From NCBI GenBank assembly GCA_051872335.1, contig JBJEDT010000037.1:1-64000 (forward strand): a DNA stretch of 64,000 bases, in the 5' to 3' direction. Under the pieces are notes generated by a model. The model saw only the letters and a program-made list of their open reading frames with translations. It did not search any database and was not told where the DNA came from. Both the position numbers and the translations under genes were made by a program. Below are positions 24,793 to 33,521 of the stretch, in pieces; position 1 is the stretch's first letter, and every line of letters begins with the position of its first letter. The DNA is from SUG2458 sp051872335. GTDB lineage: Bacteria > Bacillota_I > Bacilli_A > RFN20 > CAG-826.

Positions 24793-24818
24793 AAAAAGTC
24801 ACTTCTGAAGTGACTTTT
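24793..24818 (-). terminator. Terminator of the regulator-like gene
   Basis: Stem AAAAGTCACTTC/GAAGTGACTTTT followed by a T-run on the minus strand, right after the gene's stop. It separates the gene from the VWA gene downstream. Confidence 0.88.
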
Positions 24819-24819
24819 A

Positions 24820-25380
24820 TCAATTAATAGAAAATAATTTATAACTCATTTCTTCTAAAATTAGATTAATATTAAATACATTATAAATGCTTTCTTCAAT
24901 ACAATATCTAATGACTAAATCTCGTGCTATTGATAATGATAAAGTATAACCAGCTTTAGCTAATAAATCTAAAGAATCATCTAAATTTAATTTTAACCCT
25001 ATGCACATTTGAATTGCTGTATCTTTTGTTGGTTGATAATTTTCATTATATCTAATTTTAGAAAATGTCTGTTTAGAAATACTAGCTCTTTTATATACGT
25101 CAGGATCTTTAAAGTTCTTTCTATCTATAATTTTAAAAACTGTTTTTTGCCAAGAATCAGTTGCATCTTCGATAATATTTTCTAAAGAACGTTTGTTTTT
25201 TGAGATTGATTTATTTTCTTCACATATTGTTAAACATTCACAATTTTTAACAAAATGTTTATCCATATCAGAAAACAAAGAATCTGCAGAATTATCTTCA
25301 AAGTTATTTTCAATAATTAAATTATTACATATGTATAACTTAATTTTAGAAATTAAATCTTTATTTATTTTTAAATGCAT
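24820..25380 (-). CDS. Protein with helical XRE-like C-terminal domain seen on macro/VWA proteins
   Basis: A 186-residue protein. The C-terminal ~105 residues (SWQKTVFKIIDRKNFKD, KRASISKQTFSKIR, LDLLAKAGYTLSLS) match, from memory, an all-helical XRE-like domain found in Firmicutes at the C-terminus of macro-domain (ADP-ribose binding) and VWA proteins and next to such genes. The N-terminal half is not recognised. It is encoded just upstream of a VWA gene, the same association. The start is taken as the ATG at 25380, six bases after AGGTG. DNA binding is possible but not shown; a role in ADP-ribose-linked signalling is speculation from association. Confidence 0.6.
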   Translation of the reverse strand: MHLKINKDLISKIKLYICNNLIIENNFEDNSADSLFSDMDKHFVKNCECLTICEENKSISKNKRSLENIIEDATDSWQKTVFKIIDRKNFKDPDVYKRASISKQTFSKIRYNENYQPTKDTAIQMCIGLKLNLDDSLDLLAKAGYTLSLSIARDLVIRYCIEESIYNVFNINLILEEMSYKLFSIN

Positions 25381-25448
25381 TGCCATCACCTATATTTATT
25401 TTACCATAAGCTTTGTTATTAATTAATCGTTTATGTTAGTTGGTTTTA

Positions 25449-25475
25449 TAAAAAAAGAGCAAATACTTGCTCTTT
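25449..25475 (-). terminator. Terminator of the alaS-ruvX-yrzB transcript
   Basis: Stem AAAAGAGCAA/TTGCTCTTTT followed by T's on the minus strand, immediately after the DUF1292 gene. Confidence 0.88.
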
Positions 25476-25479
25476 TAAA

Positions 25480-25752
25480 TTAGTCTAATCCAAAATGTTC
25501 TCTTGCTTCATCATCTTCTTGGAAAGTATTTAATACTTCCTCAACCATATCCCACTCTTCATCAGAGTCAATATCTTCTAGATGTCCATCATCATAATAT
25601 CTTGAAGCAAATATTTCTTCAGGATTTGAAGGATCATAATATAAGACATATTGAATATCTGAATCATCTCCAGCAAATGTAAATAAGATTTCAAATCTAT
25701 TTTCAGTGCCGTCTTCATCAGTAATAATAATTTGTTTATCGTCTATAATCAT
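25480..25752 (-). CDS. yrzB: DUF1292 protein (YrzB-like)
   Basis: A 90-residue very acidic protein of the DUF1292 family, recognised by the IIITDEDGTENRFEILFTF start and the YVLYYDPSNPEE block. Function is unknown; it is conserved across Firmicutes and usually lies after the RuvX/YqgF gene, as here, 10 bases away. The C-terminus is rich in Asp and Glu. Site GAGG lies about seven bases before the ATG. Confidence 0.88.
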   Translation of the reverse strand: MIIDDKQIIITDEDGTENRFEILFTFAGDDSDIQYVLYYDPSNPEEIFASRYYDDGHLEDIDSDEEWDMVEEVLNTFQEDDEAREHFGLD

Positions 25753-25762
25753 TTTATTTTCC

Positions 25763-26185
25763 TCACTTTCTTCTTGCTAAATATGATTCTAGAATAACTA
25801 CAGCCGCTTGTTGATCTATAACTTTTTTTCGTTTGTTTCTAGATAAGTCAGCCTCTAACAACCGATTATTTGCAATCATTGTTGTCATTCTTTCATCAAT
25901 CATTGTAATCTTAAAATTAGGATTAGCTTCTAATAATTGGTCTTTAAAACGTAAACAAGACTCAGCTCGTTCTCCCTTTGTACCGTTCATATTCAATGGT
26001 AAACCAAGAGCAATTTCTTCAATGTTATCTTTTTTAGTTATTTCTAAAACTCTTTGAATAGCTGCTTTGTAATTACCTTCATTAAAGCGAAATGTTTCAA
26101 TACCATAAGCATACCATCCAGCACTATCGCTTTCTGCAATTCCAAGAGTACGTGTTCCTAAATCTAGTCCTAATGCTTTACTCAT
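25763..26185 (-). CDS. ruvX: Putative pre-16S rRNA nuclease / Holliday junction resolvase YqgF
   Basis: RNase H-fold nuclease implicated in 16S rRNA 5' end maturation and, by fold, in junction resolution. The 140 residues contain GLDLGTRTLGIAESD near the N-terminus, the GLPLNMNGTKGERA segment, and MIDERMTT and DQQAAVVILESYL toward the C-terminus, which supply the acidic active-site residues. The length is typical. The order alaS-ruvX-yrzB resembles B. subtilis alaS-yrzL-yrrK-yrzB, but the small yrzL (IreB) gene is absent between alaS and this gene. Site AAAGGGG precedes the ATG. Confidence 0.93.
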   Translation of the reverse strand: MSKALGLDLGTRTLGIAESDSAGWYAYGIETFRFNEGNYKAAIQRVLEITKKDNIEEIALGLPLNMNGTKGERAESCLRFKDQLLEANPNFKITMIDERMTTMIANNRLLEADLSRNKRKKVIDQQAAVVILESYLARRK

Positions 26186-26208
26186 ATAAATACCCCTTTA
26201 TGTATTTA

Positions 26209-28812
26209 TTATGCAAGAATAGTCTTAATTTTTGCAACAACTTCATCAAGTTTTGATAAATCCTTAACAGCACCACTAGCCATATCAGGTCTTCCTCCAC
26301 CTGAGCCACCAAGAATTGCTGTAATTTCTTTTACTATATTTCCTGCTTTAATATTATTAACTAATTCTTGACCTACAAAAACTACTAAAGGATGTACTCC
26401 ATTATCATCACCAATCAAAACTATTAAAGATTTTTTATGTAAACCTTTTAATAAATCCATTGATTTTAATAATGCGTCTCTATTACCTTTAATAACTTTT
26501 GCTAACAAATAAGTATCATTAATGCATTCAAAACTATTAGCTAAATCTTTAGCACTATTTGATGCTTCTTTATCAAGTAATGCTTTATTTTGTTTCTTTA
26601 ATTCTTCTTTTTCATTTAAAGAAGCTTTCAATTTATCTTTTACTTCATAAACTGAACTTACACCTAACATAGAGCCTGCTTGTGCTAAAATGTTTTCTTT
26701 ATTCTTTAATAGTTCATATGCTGATTTACCAGTTCTAGCTTGAATTCTTCTAACTCCAGAAGCAATACTTTCTTCATATTCAATTGCAAAAGCACCTACA
26801 TCTTCTGAATTGAAAACATGTGTACCACCACATAATTCTTTAGAAACATCACCAAAGCAAACAACACGTACAACATCACCATATTTTTCATCAAATAAAG
26901 CTGTTGCACCAACCTTTTTTGCTTCTTCAATAGGTAAAATTAAAGTTTTTTCTTCAATTGCTTGATCAATATATTCATTAACTAATTTTTCAACTGTAGC
27001 TAATTCATTTTCAGTTAATTTAGCATTGTGTGAGAAATCAAATCTCATGATATTTTCATCAACATAAGAACCTTGTTGGTGAATATGATCTCCTAATACT
27101 TCAATTAGAGCAGCTTGTAATAAGTGACAACTTGAATGGTTTCTCATAATTCTTATTCTTCTTTGTTTATTGATAGATAAATTCAATTCATCGCCAACTT
27201 TTAATTCACCAAACAATACTCTTACATGATGCAAATGTTGTTTATTTGGAGCTTTAGAAACATTTAATACTTCACATTCTGTATCTTCATTATAAAATTT
27301 ACCGGTATCAGCAACTTGCCCACCCATTTCAGCGTAAAAATTAGTATTATCGAGGATGACATCACCTTCATCATCCAATGAATCAACTTTTACTCCATCT
27401 TTAAATAAACCTATAACTTTTCCTTTAGTATCAGCCATATCATAACTAAAGTTAGATTCACTTGTAAATGCCATTAAATCTGCTGATTGTTTATTCATAG
27501 ATTGAACATCTGATCTAGAAGCTCTTGCTCTTTCCTTTTGTTGTTCCATATTTTCATTAAAGCCTTCTAAATCAACCTTAACATTTTGTTCTTGAGCAAT
27601 TTCAATAGTTAATTCAATAGGGAATCCATATGTATCATAAAGTTTAAAAGCATCAGCACCACTTAATGTAGTTGTATTTTCAAGCATTTTCTTTAATAAT
27701 GATTCACCACTATTTAAAGTTCTTAAGAATTTTTCTTCTTCAGCATGAATCATTTTTGTTACATGTTCTTGATGTTCTTGTAAATATGGATAAAAATCTT
27801 TCATCATATCAACAACTACGGGTACTAAAGTATATAAGAAGGCATTTGTAATACCTAATTTACGTCCATATCTCATTGCACGTCTCAAAATTCTTCTTAA
27901 TACATATCCTCTACCTTCGTTAGAAAAACTTGCGCCATCACTTAAGGCAAATGTACATGTTCTAATATGATCAGCGATAACTCTAAAGCACATTTTATGT
28001 GTATCATCATATTTATCTTTTGTTAATTTTAAAACACTTTCAATAATTGGATAAAATAAATCTGTTTCAAAATTTGTTTCAGTTTCTTGTAAAACACAAG
28101 CAATTCTTTCTAATCCAGCACCTGTATCAATGTTTTTATTAGGTAATTCTTTATAATCTTCCCTTGCAACACCTTCAACAGCATTATATTGAGAAAAAAC
28201 AATACCCCAAATTTCAATGTATCTATCATTTTCTAAGTCTTCTTTTAATAAGCGAATACCTATATGTTCAGGATCATATTTTTCTCCTCTATCAAAAAAT
28301 ACTTCAGTATTTGGTCCACATGGTCCTTCTCCAATTTGCCAGAAATTACCTTCTAATGGTATTAAATGGTCCTCATTAACTCCTAAATCCATCCAACATT
28401 TCTTTGTAACATTATCAGTTGGTAGATAAGTAAAATAAAGTTTATCTAATGGAATTCCAAAATATTTATCATTAGTTAAAATTTCAAAAGCCCATGGAAT
28501 CATTTCAAGTCTAAAATAATCACCAATTGAAAAGTTGCCTAACATTTCAAAAAAAGTATGGTGTCTAGCTGTATGTCCAACATTTTCAATATCATTTGTT
28601 CTAATAGATTTTTGAACGTTAGTAATTCTTTTGTTTTTAGGCATTTCACTACCATCAAAATATTTTTTTAATGCAGCTACACCTGAATTAATCCATAGTA
28701 AAGTTGGATCATTATGAGGTACTAATGAAGCACCTGGTTCAATGTAATGACCTTTACTTTCCCAGAACTTTAACCAAGTTGTTCTAATTTCATTTGCAGT
28801 TAATTTTTTCAT
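26209..28812 (-). CDS. alaS: Alanine--tRNA ligase
   Basis: Charges tRNA-Ala and edits mischarged Ser/Gly. The 867 residues show the full layout: class II catalytic core (TANEIRTTWLKFWESKGH start, DTGAGLERIACVLQ near 230), tRNA recognition region, editing domain with HSSCHLLQAAL and the zinc-site CGGTHVF, and the C-Ala domain ending in GGSGGGRPDMASG. All are intact. Site AAAGGAG precedes the ATG. Expression is set by the T-box leader upstream, and ruvX and yrzB follow 23 and more bases downstream in the same transcript. Confidence 0.97.
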   Translation of the reverse strand: MKKLTANEIRTTWLKFWESKGHYIEPGASLVPHNDPTLLWINSGVAALKKYFDGSEMPKNKRITNVQKSIRTNDIENVGHTARHHTFFEMLGNFSIGDYFRLEMIPWAFEILTNDKYFGIPLDKLYFTYLPTDNVTKKCWMDLGVNEDHLIPLEGNFWQIGEGPCGPNTEVFFDRGEKYDPEHIGIRLLKEDLENDRYIEIWGIVFSQYNAVEGVAREDYKELPNKNIDTGAGLERIACVLQETETNFETDLFYPIIESVLKLTKDKYDDTHKMCFRVIADHIRTCTFALSDGASFSNEGRGYVLRRILRRAMRYGRKLGITNAFLYTLVPVVVDMMKDFYPYLQEHQEHVTKMIHAEEEKFLRTLNSGESLLKKMLENTTTLSGADAFKLYDTYGFPIELTIEIAQEQNVKVDLEGFNENMEQQKERARASRSDVQSMNKQSADLMAFTSESNFSYDMADTKGKVIGLFKDGVKVDSLDDEGDVILDNTNFYAEMGGQVADTGKFYNEDTECEVLNVSKAPNKQHLHHVRVLFGELKVGDELNLSINKQRRIRIMRNHSSCHLLQAALIEVLGDHIHQQGSYVDENIMRFDFSHNAKLTENELATVEKLVNEYIDQAIEEKTLILPIEEAKKVGATALFDEKYGDVVRVVCFGDVSKELCGGTHVFNSEDVGAFAIEYEESIASGVRRIQARTGKSAYELLKNKENILAQAGSMLGVSSVYEVKDKLKASLNEKEELKKQNKALLDKEASNSAKDLANSFECINDTYLLAKVIKGNRDALLKSMDLLKGLHKKSLIVLIGDDNGVHPLVVFVGQELVNNIKAGNIVKEITAILGGSGGGRPDMASGAVKDLSKLDEVVAKIKTILA

Positions 28813-28830
28813 AAACTTTCTCCTTTAAAA

Positions 28831-29036
28831 TAAAAAAATTCCTTAAAACAAGGAACGAAATAATCGCGGTACCATCCTATTTCATATCTTACGATATGCA
28901 CCTTAATAAAACTTTAACGCAGTAAACGTGATTTTTCAATCAACTCTCCAAAGTAGCACACTTTATTTTAATTAAAACTTTTCACCAACCAGTTTTTCTC
29001 TAGAAATATAAATAAAGCATTTCTTTTTCAACAAGC
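28831..29036 (-). promoter_or_regulatory. T-box leader of alaS (Ala specifier GCT)
   Basis: Minus-strand T-box AGGATGGTACCGCG (28865-28878), then a terminator with stem TTCCTT/AAGGAA (28839-28855) and a T-run. The specifier is GCT at 28955-28957, followed by ACTTTGGAGAG. The stem I loop sequence CTGGTTGGTGAAAAG lies upstream. Confidence 0.95.
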
Positions 29037-29042
29037 AACATT

Positions 29043-29070
29043 ATTGTATCATAATGTATATTTATGTCAA
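29043..29070 (-). promoter_or_regulatory. Promoter of the alaS T-box transcript
   Basis: Minus-strand TTGACA (29065-29070) and TACAAT (29043-29048) with a 16-base spacer. Confidence 0.7.
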
Positions 29071-29152
29071 AACATTTTTATTAATTTATTAATAAAACTT
29101 GCTTTTTTTAAAATTTGTTTTATATTTAATATTGCTGCATAAGGGAAGTATT

Positions 29153-30550
29153 ATGGAATTATCACACAAGATTAAACATTCAAATATTGATTTAACACAA
29201 GGTAATCCATTAAAGGTTATCATTTTTTATACTATTCCATTACTTTTTGGTAATTTATTTCAACAATTTTATAATGTTGTTGATTCATATATTGTTGGTA
29301 ATTATATAAATGATGCAGCTTTAGCAGCAGTATCATCATCAGCTTCATTAATATCATTACTAATTAGCTTGTTTCAAGGAATAGCCGTTGGAGCTGGTAT
29401 TTTATTAGCTCAATATTTTGGTGCTAAAGAAGAAGAAAAAATGCATAGATGTGTTCACACAACTGTTGGATTTGGAATTATTTTAGGCATTATTGTTACA
29501 ATTATAGGAGTTTTTTTATCTCCTCAAATATTGAAATGGATGAATACTCCTACTGAAGTAATTGGTGAATCGATAGTATATTTTACTGTATACTTTTCTG
29601 GTAGTATGTTTACTATAATGTACAATATTGGAAGTAGTATTTTAAGAGCTATTGGAGATTCTAAAAGACCTTTATATTATCTAATTATAGCTTCAGTTAT
29701 CAATATTTTATTAGATTTATTATTTGTTGCAACATTCCATATGGGTGTTGCTGGAGCAGCATTAGCAACAATTATCTCACAATGCATTTCTATGATATTA
29801 ACTTATATTACTTTAATAAAAGAAGATGGGCCTCATAAATTAATACTTAAAGAAATTAGAATATATAAAGAAGAGCTTATAAAAATACTTGCTTATGGAA
29901 TCCCTTCTGGATTACAAAACTCAATTATTTCTTTAAGCAATGTTTTCATTCAATCAAATATAAATTCTTTTGGTAAAATAGTTCAAGCAGGTTGTGGTAG
30001 CTATCAAAAAATAGAAGGATTTGCAACTATGCCTTCTGGTTCATTCTCAATGAGTTTAGCTACTTTTGTTAGTCAAAATGTCGGAGCAAAACAATTTAAA
30101 AGAGCACGAAAAGGCGCATTACAAGGTATTCTTTTATCAATGATTACAACTGAAATCATTGGAATAATTTTATATATATTCGCACCTCAATTGATTTCTT
30201 TGTTTACTGATACACCAGAAGTTATCGAAGTTGGTGTCCTTCAAACAATTACTATAGTTCCATTTTATTGTTTACTTGCTTATTCGCATGGTATGTCTGG
30301 TATTTTACGTGGATTTGGTAAATCAAAAACACCAATGTTTGTAATGATTATATGCTGGTGTGTTGTTAGAGTTATCGGTATTCCTTTGGCTTTAAAAATA
30401 CCTGGATTTAATAAAATAACAACGATTTTCTATTTTTATCCATTAACTTGGTCAATTTCCTTTATTGTCTTAACAATTGTCTTTATTATAGTAATTCACA
30501 AACAAATAAAATTAGAGAAAGAGAATACAAATGAAAAAAGTAGTTTATAA
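29153..30550 (+). CDS. MATE-family efflux transporter
   Basis: Multidrug and toxin extrusion family antiporter, expected to export cationic or metabolic compounds using a sodium or proton gradient. The 465-residue protein has about 12 membrane helices and the family blocks PLLFGNLFQQFYNVVDSYIVG near the N-terminus, AIGDSKRPLYYL, and HGMSGILRGFGKSKTP near the C-terminus. I start at the ATG at 29153, after the site AAGGGA. The frame is open 18 codons further upstream through alaS-leader DNA, which has no site. It is a single-gene transcript, convergent with mnmA. Substrate is unknown. Confidence 0.9.
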   Translation: MELSHKIKHSNIDLTQGNPLKVIIFYTIPLLFGNLFQQFYNVVDSYIVGNYINDAALAAVSSSASLISLLISLFQGIAVGAGILLAQYFGAKEEEKMHRCVHTTVGFGIILGIIVTIIGVFLSPQILKWMNTPTEVIGESIVYFTVYFSGSMFTIMYNIGSSILRAIGDSKRPLYYLIIASVINILLDLLFVATFHMGVAGAALATIISQCISMILTYITLIKEDGPHKLILKEIRIYKEELIKILAYGIPSGLQNSIISLSNVFIQSNINSFGKIVQAGCGSYQKIEGFATMPSGSFSMSLATFVSQNVGAKQFKRARKGALQGILLSMITTEIIGIILYIFAPQLISLFTDTPEVIEVGVLQTITIVPFYCLLAYSHGMSGILRGFGKSKTPMFVMIICWCVVRVIGIPLALKIPGFNKITTIFYFYPLTWSISFIVLTIVFIIVIHKQIKLEKENTNEKSSL

Positions 30551-30567
30551 ATCATAAACTACTTTTT
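30535..30567. terminator. Bidirectional terminator between MATE gene and mnmA
   Basis: Stem AAAAAGTAGTTTAT/ATAAACTACTTTTT with a five-base loop. Both genes end within it: the MATE stop is in the left arm-loop region and the mnmA stop is in the right arm. Confidence 0.9.
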
Positions 30568-31701
30568 AATATCCGTTCTTCTACCTTTATAATAAGTTTC
30601 TTCAATAATACCTCCACCTAGCATTCTTGAATCTAAATAGAATACTGCTGCTTGTCCAGTGGTTACAGCTTTGTATGGTTCATCAAAAATTAATTCAATC
30701 GTATCATCATCAATAAATCTTAATGTAACGCCATTATCTTGTTGGCGATATCTAAATTTGCAGCCAACATGAAGTGGTTCAATAATTTTATCAGCAAGCC
30801 AGTTGATATTTTTTATAATTGCTCTATCTGAAAATAAATGTTCATCTTCTTTTTCATCGGCTACATATAAAATATTATTTTTAACATCTTTATAGCATAC
30901 AAACCAGGAACGTGGTTCTCTTCCTGAAATACCACCAATTCCTAATCCTTTGCGTTGTCCGATTGTATAATACATTACTCCATCGTGTTCTCCAACAACT
31001 TCATTAGAATTAATATCTATAATTTTGCCTTTATTTGCTGGTATATAATTTTTTAAAAATTCTTTAAAATTTCTTTCTCCAATAAAACATACGCCAGTAG
31101 AATCTTTCTTATCGGCAACATTTAAATTTAATTCTTTAGCAATTTCTCGTACTTTTGGTTTATCAATGTCTCCTAAAGGAAATAAACATGAAGCTATTTG
31201 TTCGTTATTAATCTGTGATAAAAAATAAGTTTGATCTTTATTTAAATCATAAGCTTTATGAAGTTCAACTGTTCCATCTTTATTATCAACTCTTTTTGCA
31301 TAATGACCTGTAGCAATAAAATCACAGCCTTGAGATTTAGCAAACTTTAAAAATGCATCAAATTTAATATATTTATTACAGAAAATATCCGGATTAGGTG
31401 TTCTACCTTTATTATATTCTTCTAAAAAATAACTAAAAACATAATCCCAATATTCTTTTATAAAATCTATTCTTAATAACTCTATTCCAAGTTTTTTAGC
31501 TACTTCTTTAGCATCTTCATAATCTTTTTCTTGTGGACAACATGAATCATTTAATGTTGGATTCCCTAAGAAATCACCATTTGCTATGGCATCCCAGTTT
31601 CTCATAAATCCACCAACGACTTCATAACCTTGTTGTTTAAGTAAATAAGCAGCAACAGCTGAATCTACTCCTCCTGATAAACCTATCATTACTTTAGTCA
31701 T
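30559..31701 (-). CDS. mnmA: tRNA-specific 2-thiouridylase MnmA
   Basis: Thiolates the wobble uridine (U34) of Lys, Glu and Gln tRNAs. The 380 residues have the PP-loop GLSGGVDSAVAAYLL at the start and both catalytic cysteines, in PNPDIFCNKYIKF and TGVCFIGERNF. The length is that of the Bacillus enzyme. Site GGGGGATG precedes the ATG. It follows dtd by only two bases in the same direction, so the two are probably co-transcribed. It is one of several tRNA-thiolation genes in the window, with thiI, its desulfurase and the TtcA-like fusion. Confidence 0.96.
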   Translation of the reverse strand: MTKVMIGLSGGVDSAVAAYLLKQQGYEVVGGFMRNWDAIANGDFLGNPTLNDSCCPQEKDYEDAKEVAKKLGIELLRIDFIKEYWDYVFSYFLEEYNKGRTPNPDIFCNKYIKFDAFLKFAKSQGCDFIATGHYAKRVDNKDGTVELHKAYDLNKDQTYFLSQINNEQIASCLFPLGDIDKPKVREIAKELNLNVADKKDSTGVCFIGERNFKEFLKNYIPANKGKIIDINSNEVVGEHDGVMYYTIGQRKGLGIGGISGREPRSWFVCYKDVKNNILYVADEKEDEHLFSDRAIIKNINWLADKIIEPLHVGCKFRYRQQDNGVTLRFIDDDTIELIFDEPYKAVTTGQAAVFYLDSRMLGGGIIEETYYKGRRTDIKK

Positions 31702-31702
31702 T

Positions 31703-32158
31703 TTACATCCCCCACATTTCTTTAGAATCTAACATTAATGTAAAAGGACCATCATTTGTAAAACTAATTTTCATATCAGCACCAAATTGTCCTCTACTAA
31801 TTTGTCCAAATTGATTTTCTAATTCTTTACAAAATTCATCATATAATATAGAAGCTTTATCAAATGCTAATGCATTAACAAAAGAAGGTCTTCTTCCTTT
31901 AGCAACATCAGCATATAAAGTAAATTGTGAAACACACATTATTTCTCCATTAATATCTTTTAATGATAAATTAGTTTTACCATTTTCATCAGGAAAAACA
32001 CGTAAAGTAATAATTTTATCGATGAATTTCTTTGCAAGATTTATATCATCACCTTGGGTAAAACTAATTAAAATTAAAAAACCTGAATCTATGGAAGAAA
32101 AAACTTTATCATCTATTGTTAAATAACAATCTTTAACATTTTGAATAACAGCCCTCAT
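31703..32158 (-). CDS. dtd: D-aminoacyl-tRNA deacylase
   Basis: Removes D-amino acids and glycine from mischarged tRNAs. The 151-residue protein starts MRAVIQNVKDCYLTID and has both family motifs, SQFTLYADVAKGRRPSF and the active-site segment TNDGPFTLML. The usual motif reads GPV-T; here a Phe replaces Val, which is conservative. The start has an AGGAAT site. It is coupled to mnmA downstream, a common pairing of tRNA-quality genes. Confidence 0.95.
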   Translation of the reverse strand: MRAVIQNVKDCYLTIDDKVFSSIDSGFLILISFTQGDDINLAKKFIDKIITLRVFPDENGKTNLSLKDINGEIMCVSQFTLYADVAKGRRPSFVNALAFDKASILYDEFCKELENQFGQISRGQFGADMKISFTNDGPFTLMLDSKEMWGM

Positions 32159-32267
32159 TTTAATTCCTCCATACTTTTATTATTATACAAGTTAATTAAA
32201 GTTATTTTAATACTTTTATATAAAAACAAAGAAAAATCTTGCTATAATAAAAAAGGTAGGTGATGCT

Positions 32268-33521
32268 ATGAATACACCATTAGCTTATAGGATTAGACCT
32301 TATTATTTAACAGATATTATTGGTCAAGAGCATTTAGTTGGTAAAGATGGTTTTTTAACAAGTTGTGTTGAATCTAAAACTTTAGTTTCAATTATATTTT
32401 ATGGACAACCTGGATGTGGTAAAACTACTCTTGCAGAAGCTTTTGCTCGTTCAATGGATGTTCACTTTATAAAATTAAATGCAGTTACAAATAACAAAAA
32501 AGATTTAGAAAATGCTATTGAAGAATCAAAACTTTTTCCTTCTACAATAATTATAATGGACGAAGTTCATCGTTTAAATAAAGATAAACAAGACTTACTT
32601 TTACCATATGTTGAAAGTGGTGAAATCTATTTAATAGGTGCTACTACTTCTAATCCTTATATTGCTATAAATCCTGCTATTAGAAGTAGATGTCATTTAT
32701 TAGAAGTAAAATCATTGACAACTGAAAATGTAATAAACGGATTAAAAAGAGCATTAAGTCATCCTCAAGGTCTTAATAATGTATCAATTGATGAAGAAGC
32801 TTTATTAGCAATAGCAAAATCATCTTCAGGTGATATGCGTTTTGCCATCAATACTTTAGAAGTTGCTTCTTTAAATGGCAAAAGAACACATATTACATTA
32901 GATATTGTTAAATCATTAAACAAAGTACCTAATTTTTTAGCAGATAAAAATGAAGAAGATCATTATAATAATGTTTCCGCTTTACAAAAATCAATACGTG
33001 GAAGTGATGTTGACGCAGCTTTATATTATCTAGCTAAATTATGTGCTGCTGGTGACCTTGATAGTATCGAAAGACGCCTATTAGTAACAGCTTATGAAGA
33101 TGTTGGACTAGCTAATCCTAATGCTGTAAATAGATGTGCAACAGCAATTGAAAGTGCTAAAAAAGTTGGTTTTCCTGAAGCTATAATTCCACTAGCTTTT
33201 ACAGTTTGTGATTTAGCTTTATCTCCTAAATCAACTGCAAGTCATGACGCAATTGGTAGGGCAATGGAACAAATAAATTCAATGCCTTTAGATGTATTAG
33301 ATTATTTAAAATATACACCTGTGAATTTAAATGAACAAGATAAGTACCCATATGATAGACCTGATTTATGGGAAAAGATTCAATATCTTCCTACATTAAT
33401 AAAAGATATGCAATTTTATAAGCCTTCAAATAAATCAGCTTATGAAAGAGCATTAAATGAAAACTATGAACGTTTGCGTAAAATCAATCGTTCCAGTAAT
33501 TTAAGAGATCTTAAAAAATAA
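32268..33521 (+). CDS. rarA: Replication-associated recombination protein RarA
   Basis: AAA+ ATPase of the RarA/MgsA/WHIP family that acts at stalled replication forks and unwinds DNA ends. The 417 residues contain Walker A GQPGCGKT (46-53), Walker B IIIMDEVHRLNK, the sensor region IGATTSNPYIAINPAIRSRC, and the C-terminal tetramerisation domain (AVNRCATAIESAKKVGFPEA). The start has AGGTG. A TATAAT at 32243-32248 is a plausible -10 element, but no convincing -35 is visible. The gene ends one base before spoVAF on the opposite strand. Confidence 0.95.
   Translation: MNTPLAYRIRPYYLTDIIGQEHLVGKDGFLTSCVESKTLVSIIFYGQPGCGKTTLAEAFARSMDVHFIKLNAVTNNKKDLENAIEESKLFPSTIIIMDEVHRLNKDKQDLLLPYVESGEIYLIGATTSNPYIAINPAIRSRCHLLEVKSLTTENVINGLKRALSHPQGLNNVSIDEEALLAIAKSSSGDMRFAINTLEVASLNGKRTHITLDIVKSLNKVPNFLADKNEEDHYNNVSALQKSIRGSDVDAALYYLAKLCAAGDLDSIERRLLVTAYEDVGLANPNAVNRCATAIESAKKVGFPEAIIPLAFTVCDLALSPKSTASHDAIGRAMEQINSMPLDVLDYLKYTPVNLNEQDKYPYDRPDLWEKIQYLPTLIKDMQFYKPSNKSAYERALNENYERLRKINRSSNLRDLKK

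Noticed and set aside
29099..29152. Upstream extension of the MATE transporter (MLFLKFVLY)
   Set aside because: It lies beyond the alaS promoter with no site; the ATG at 29153 has AAGGGA and begins a typical MATE N-terminus.
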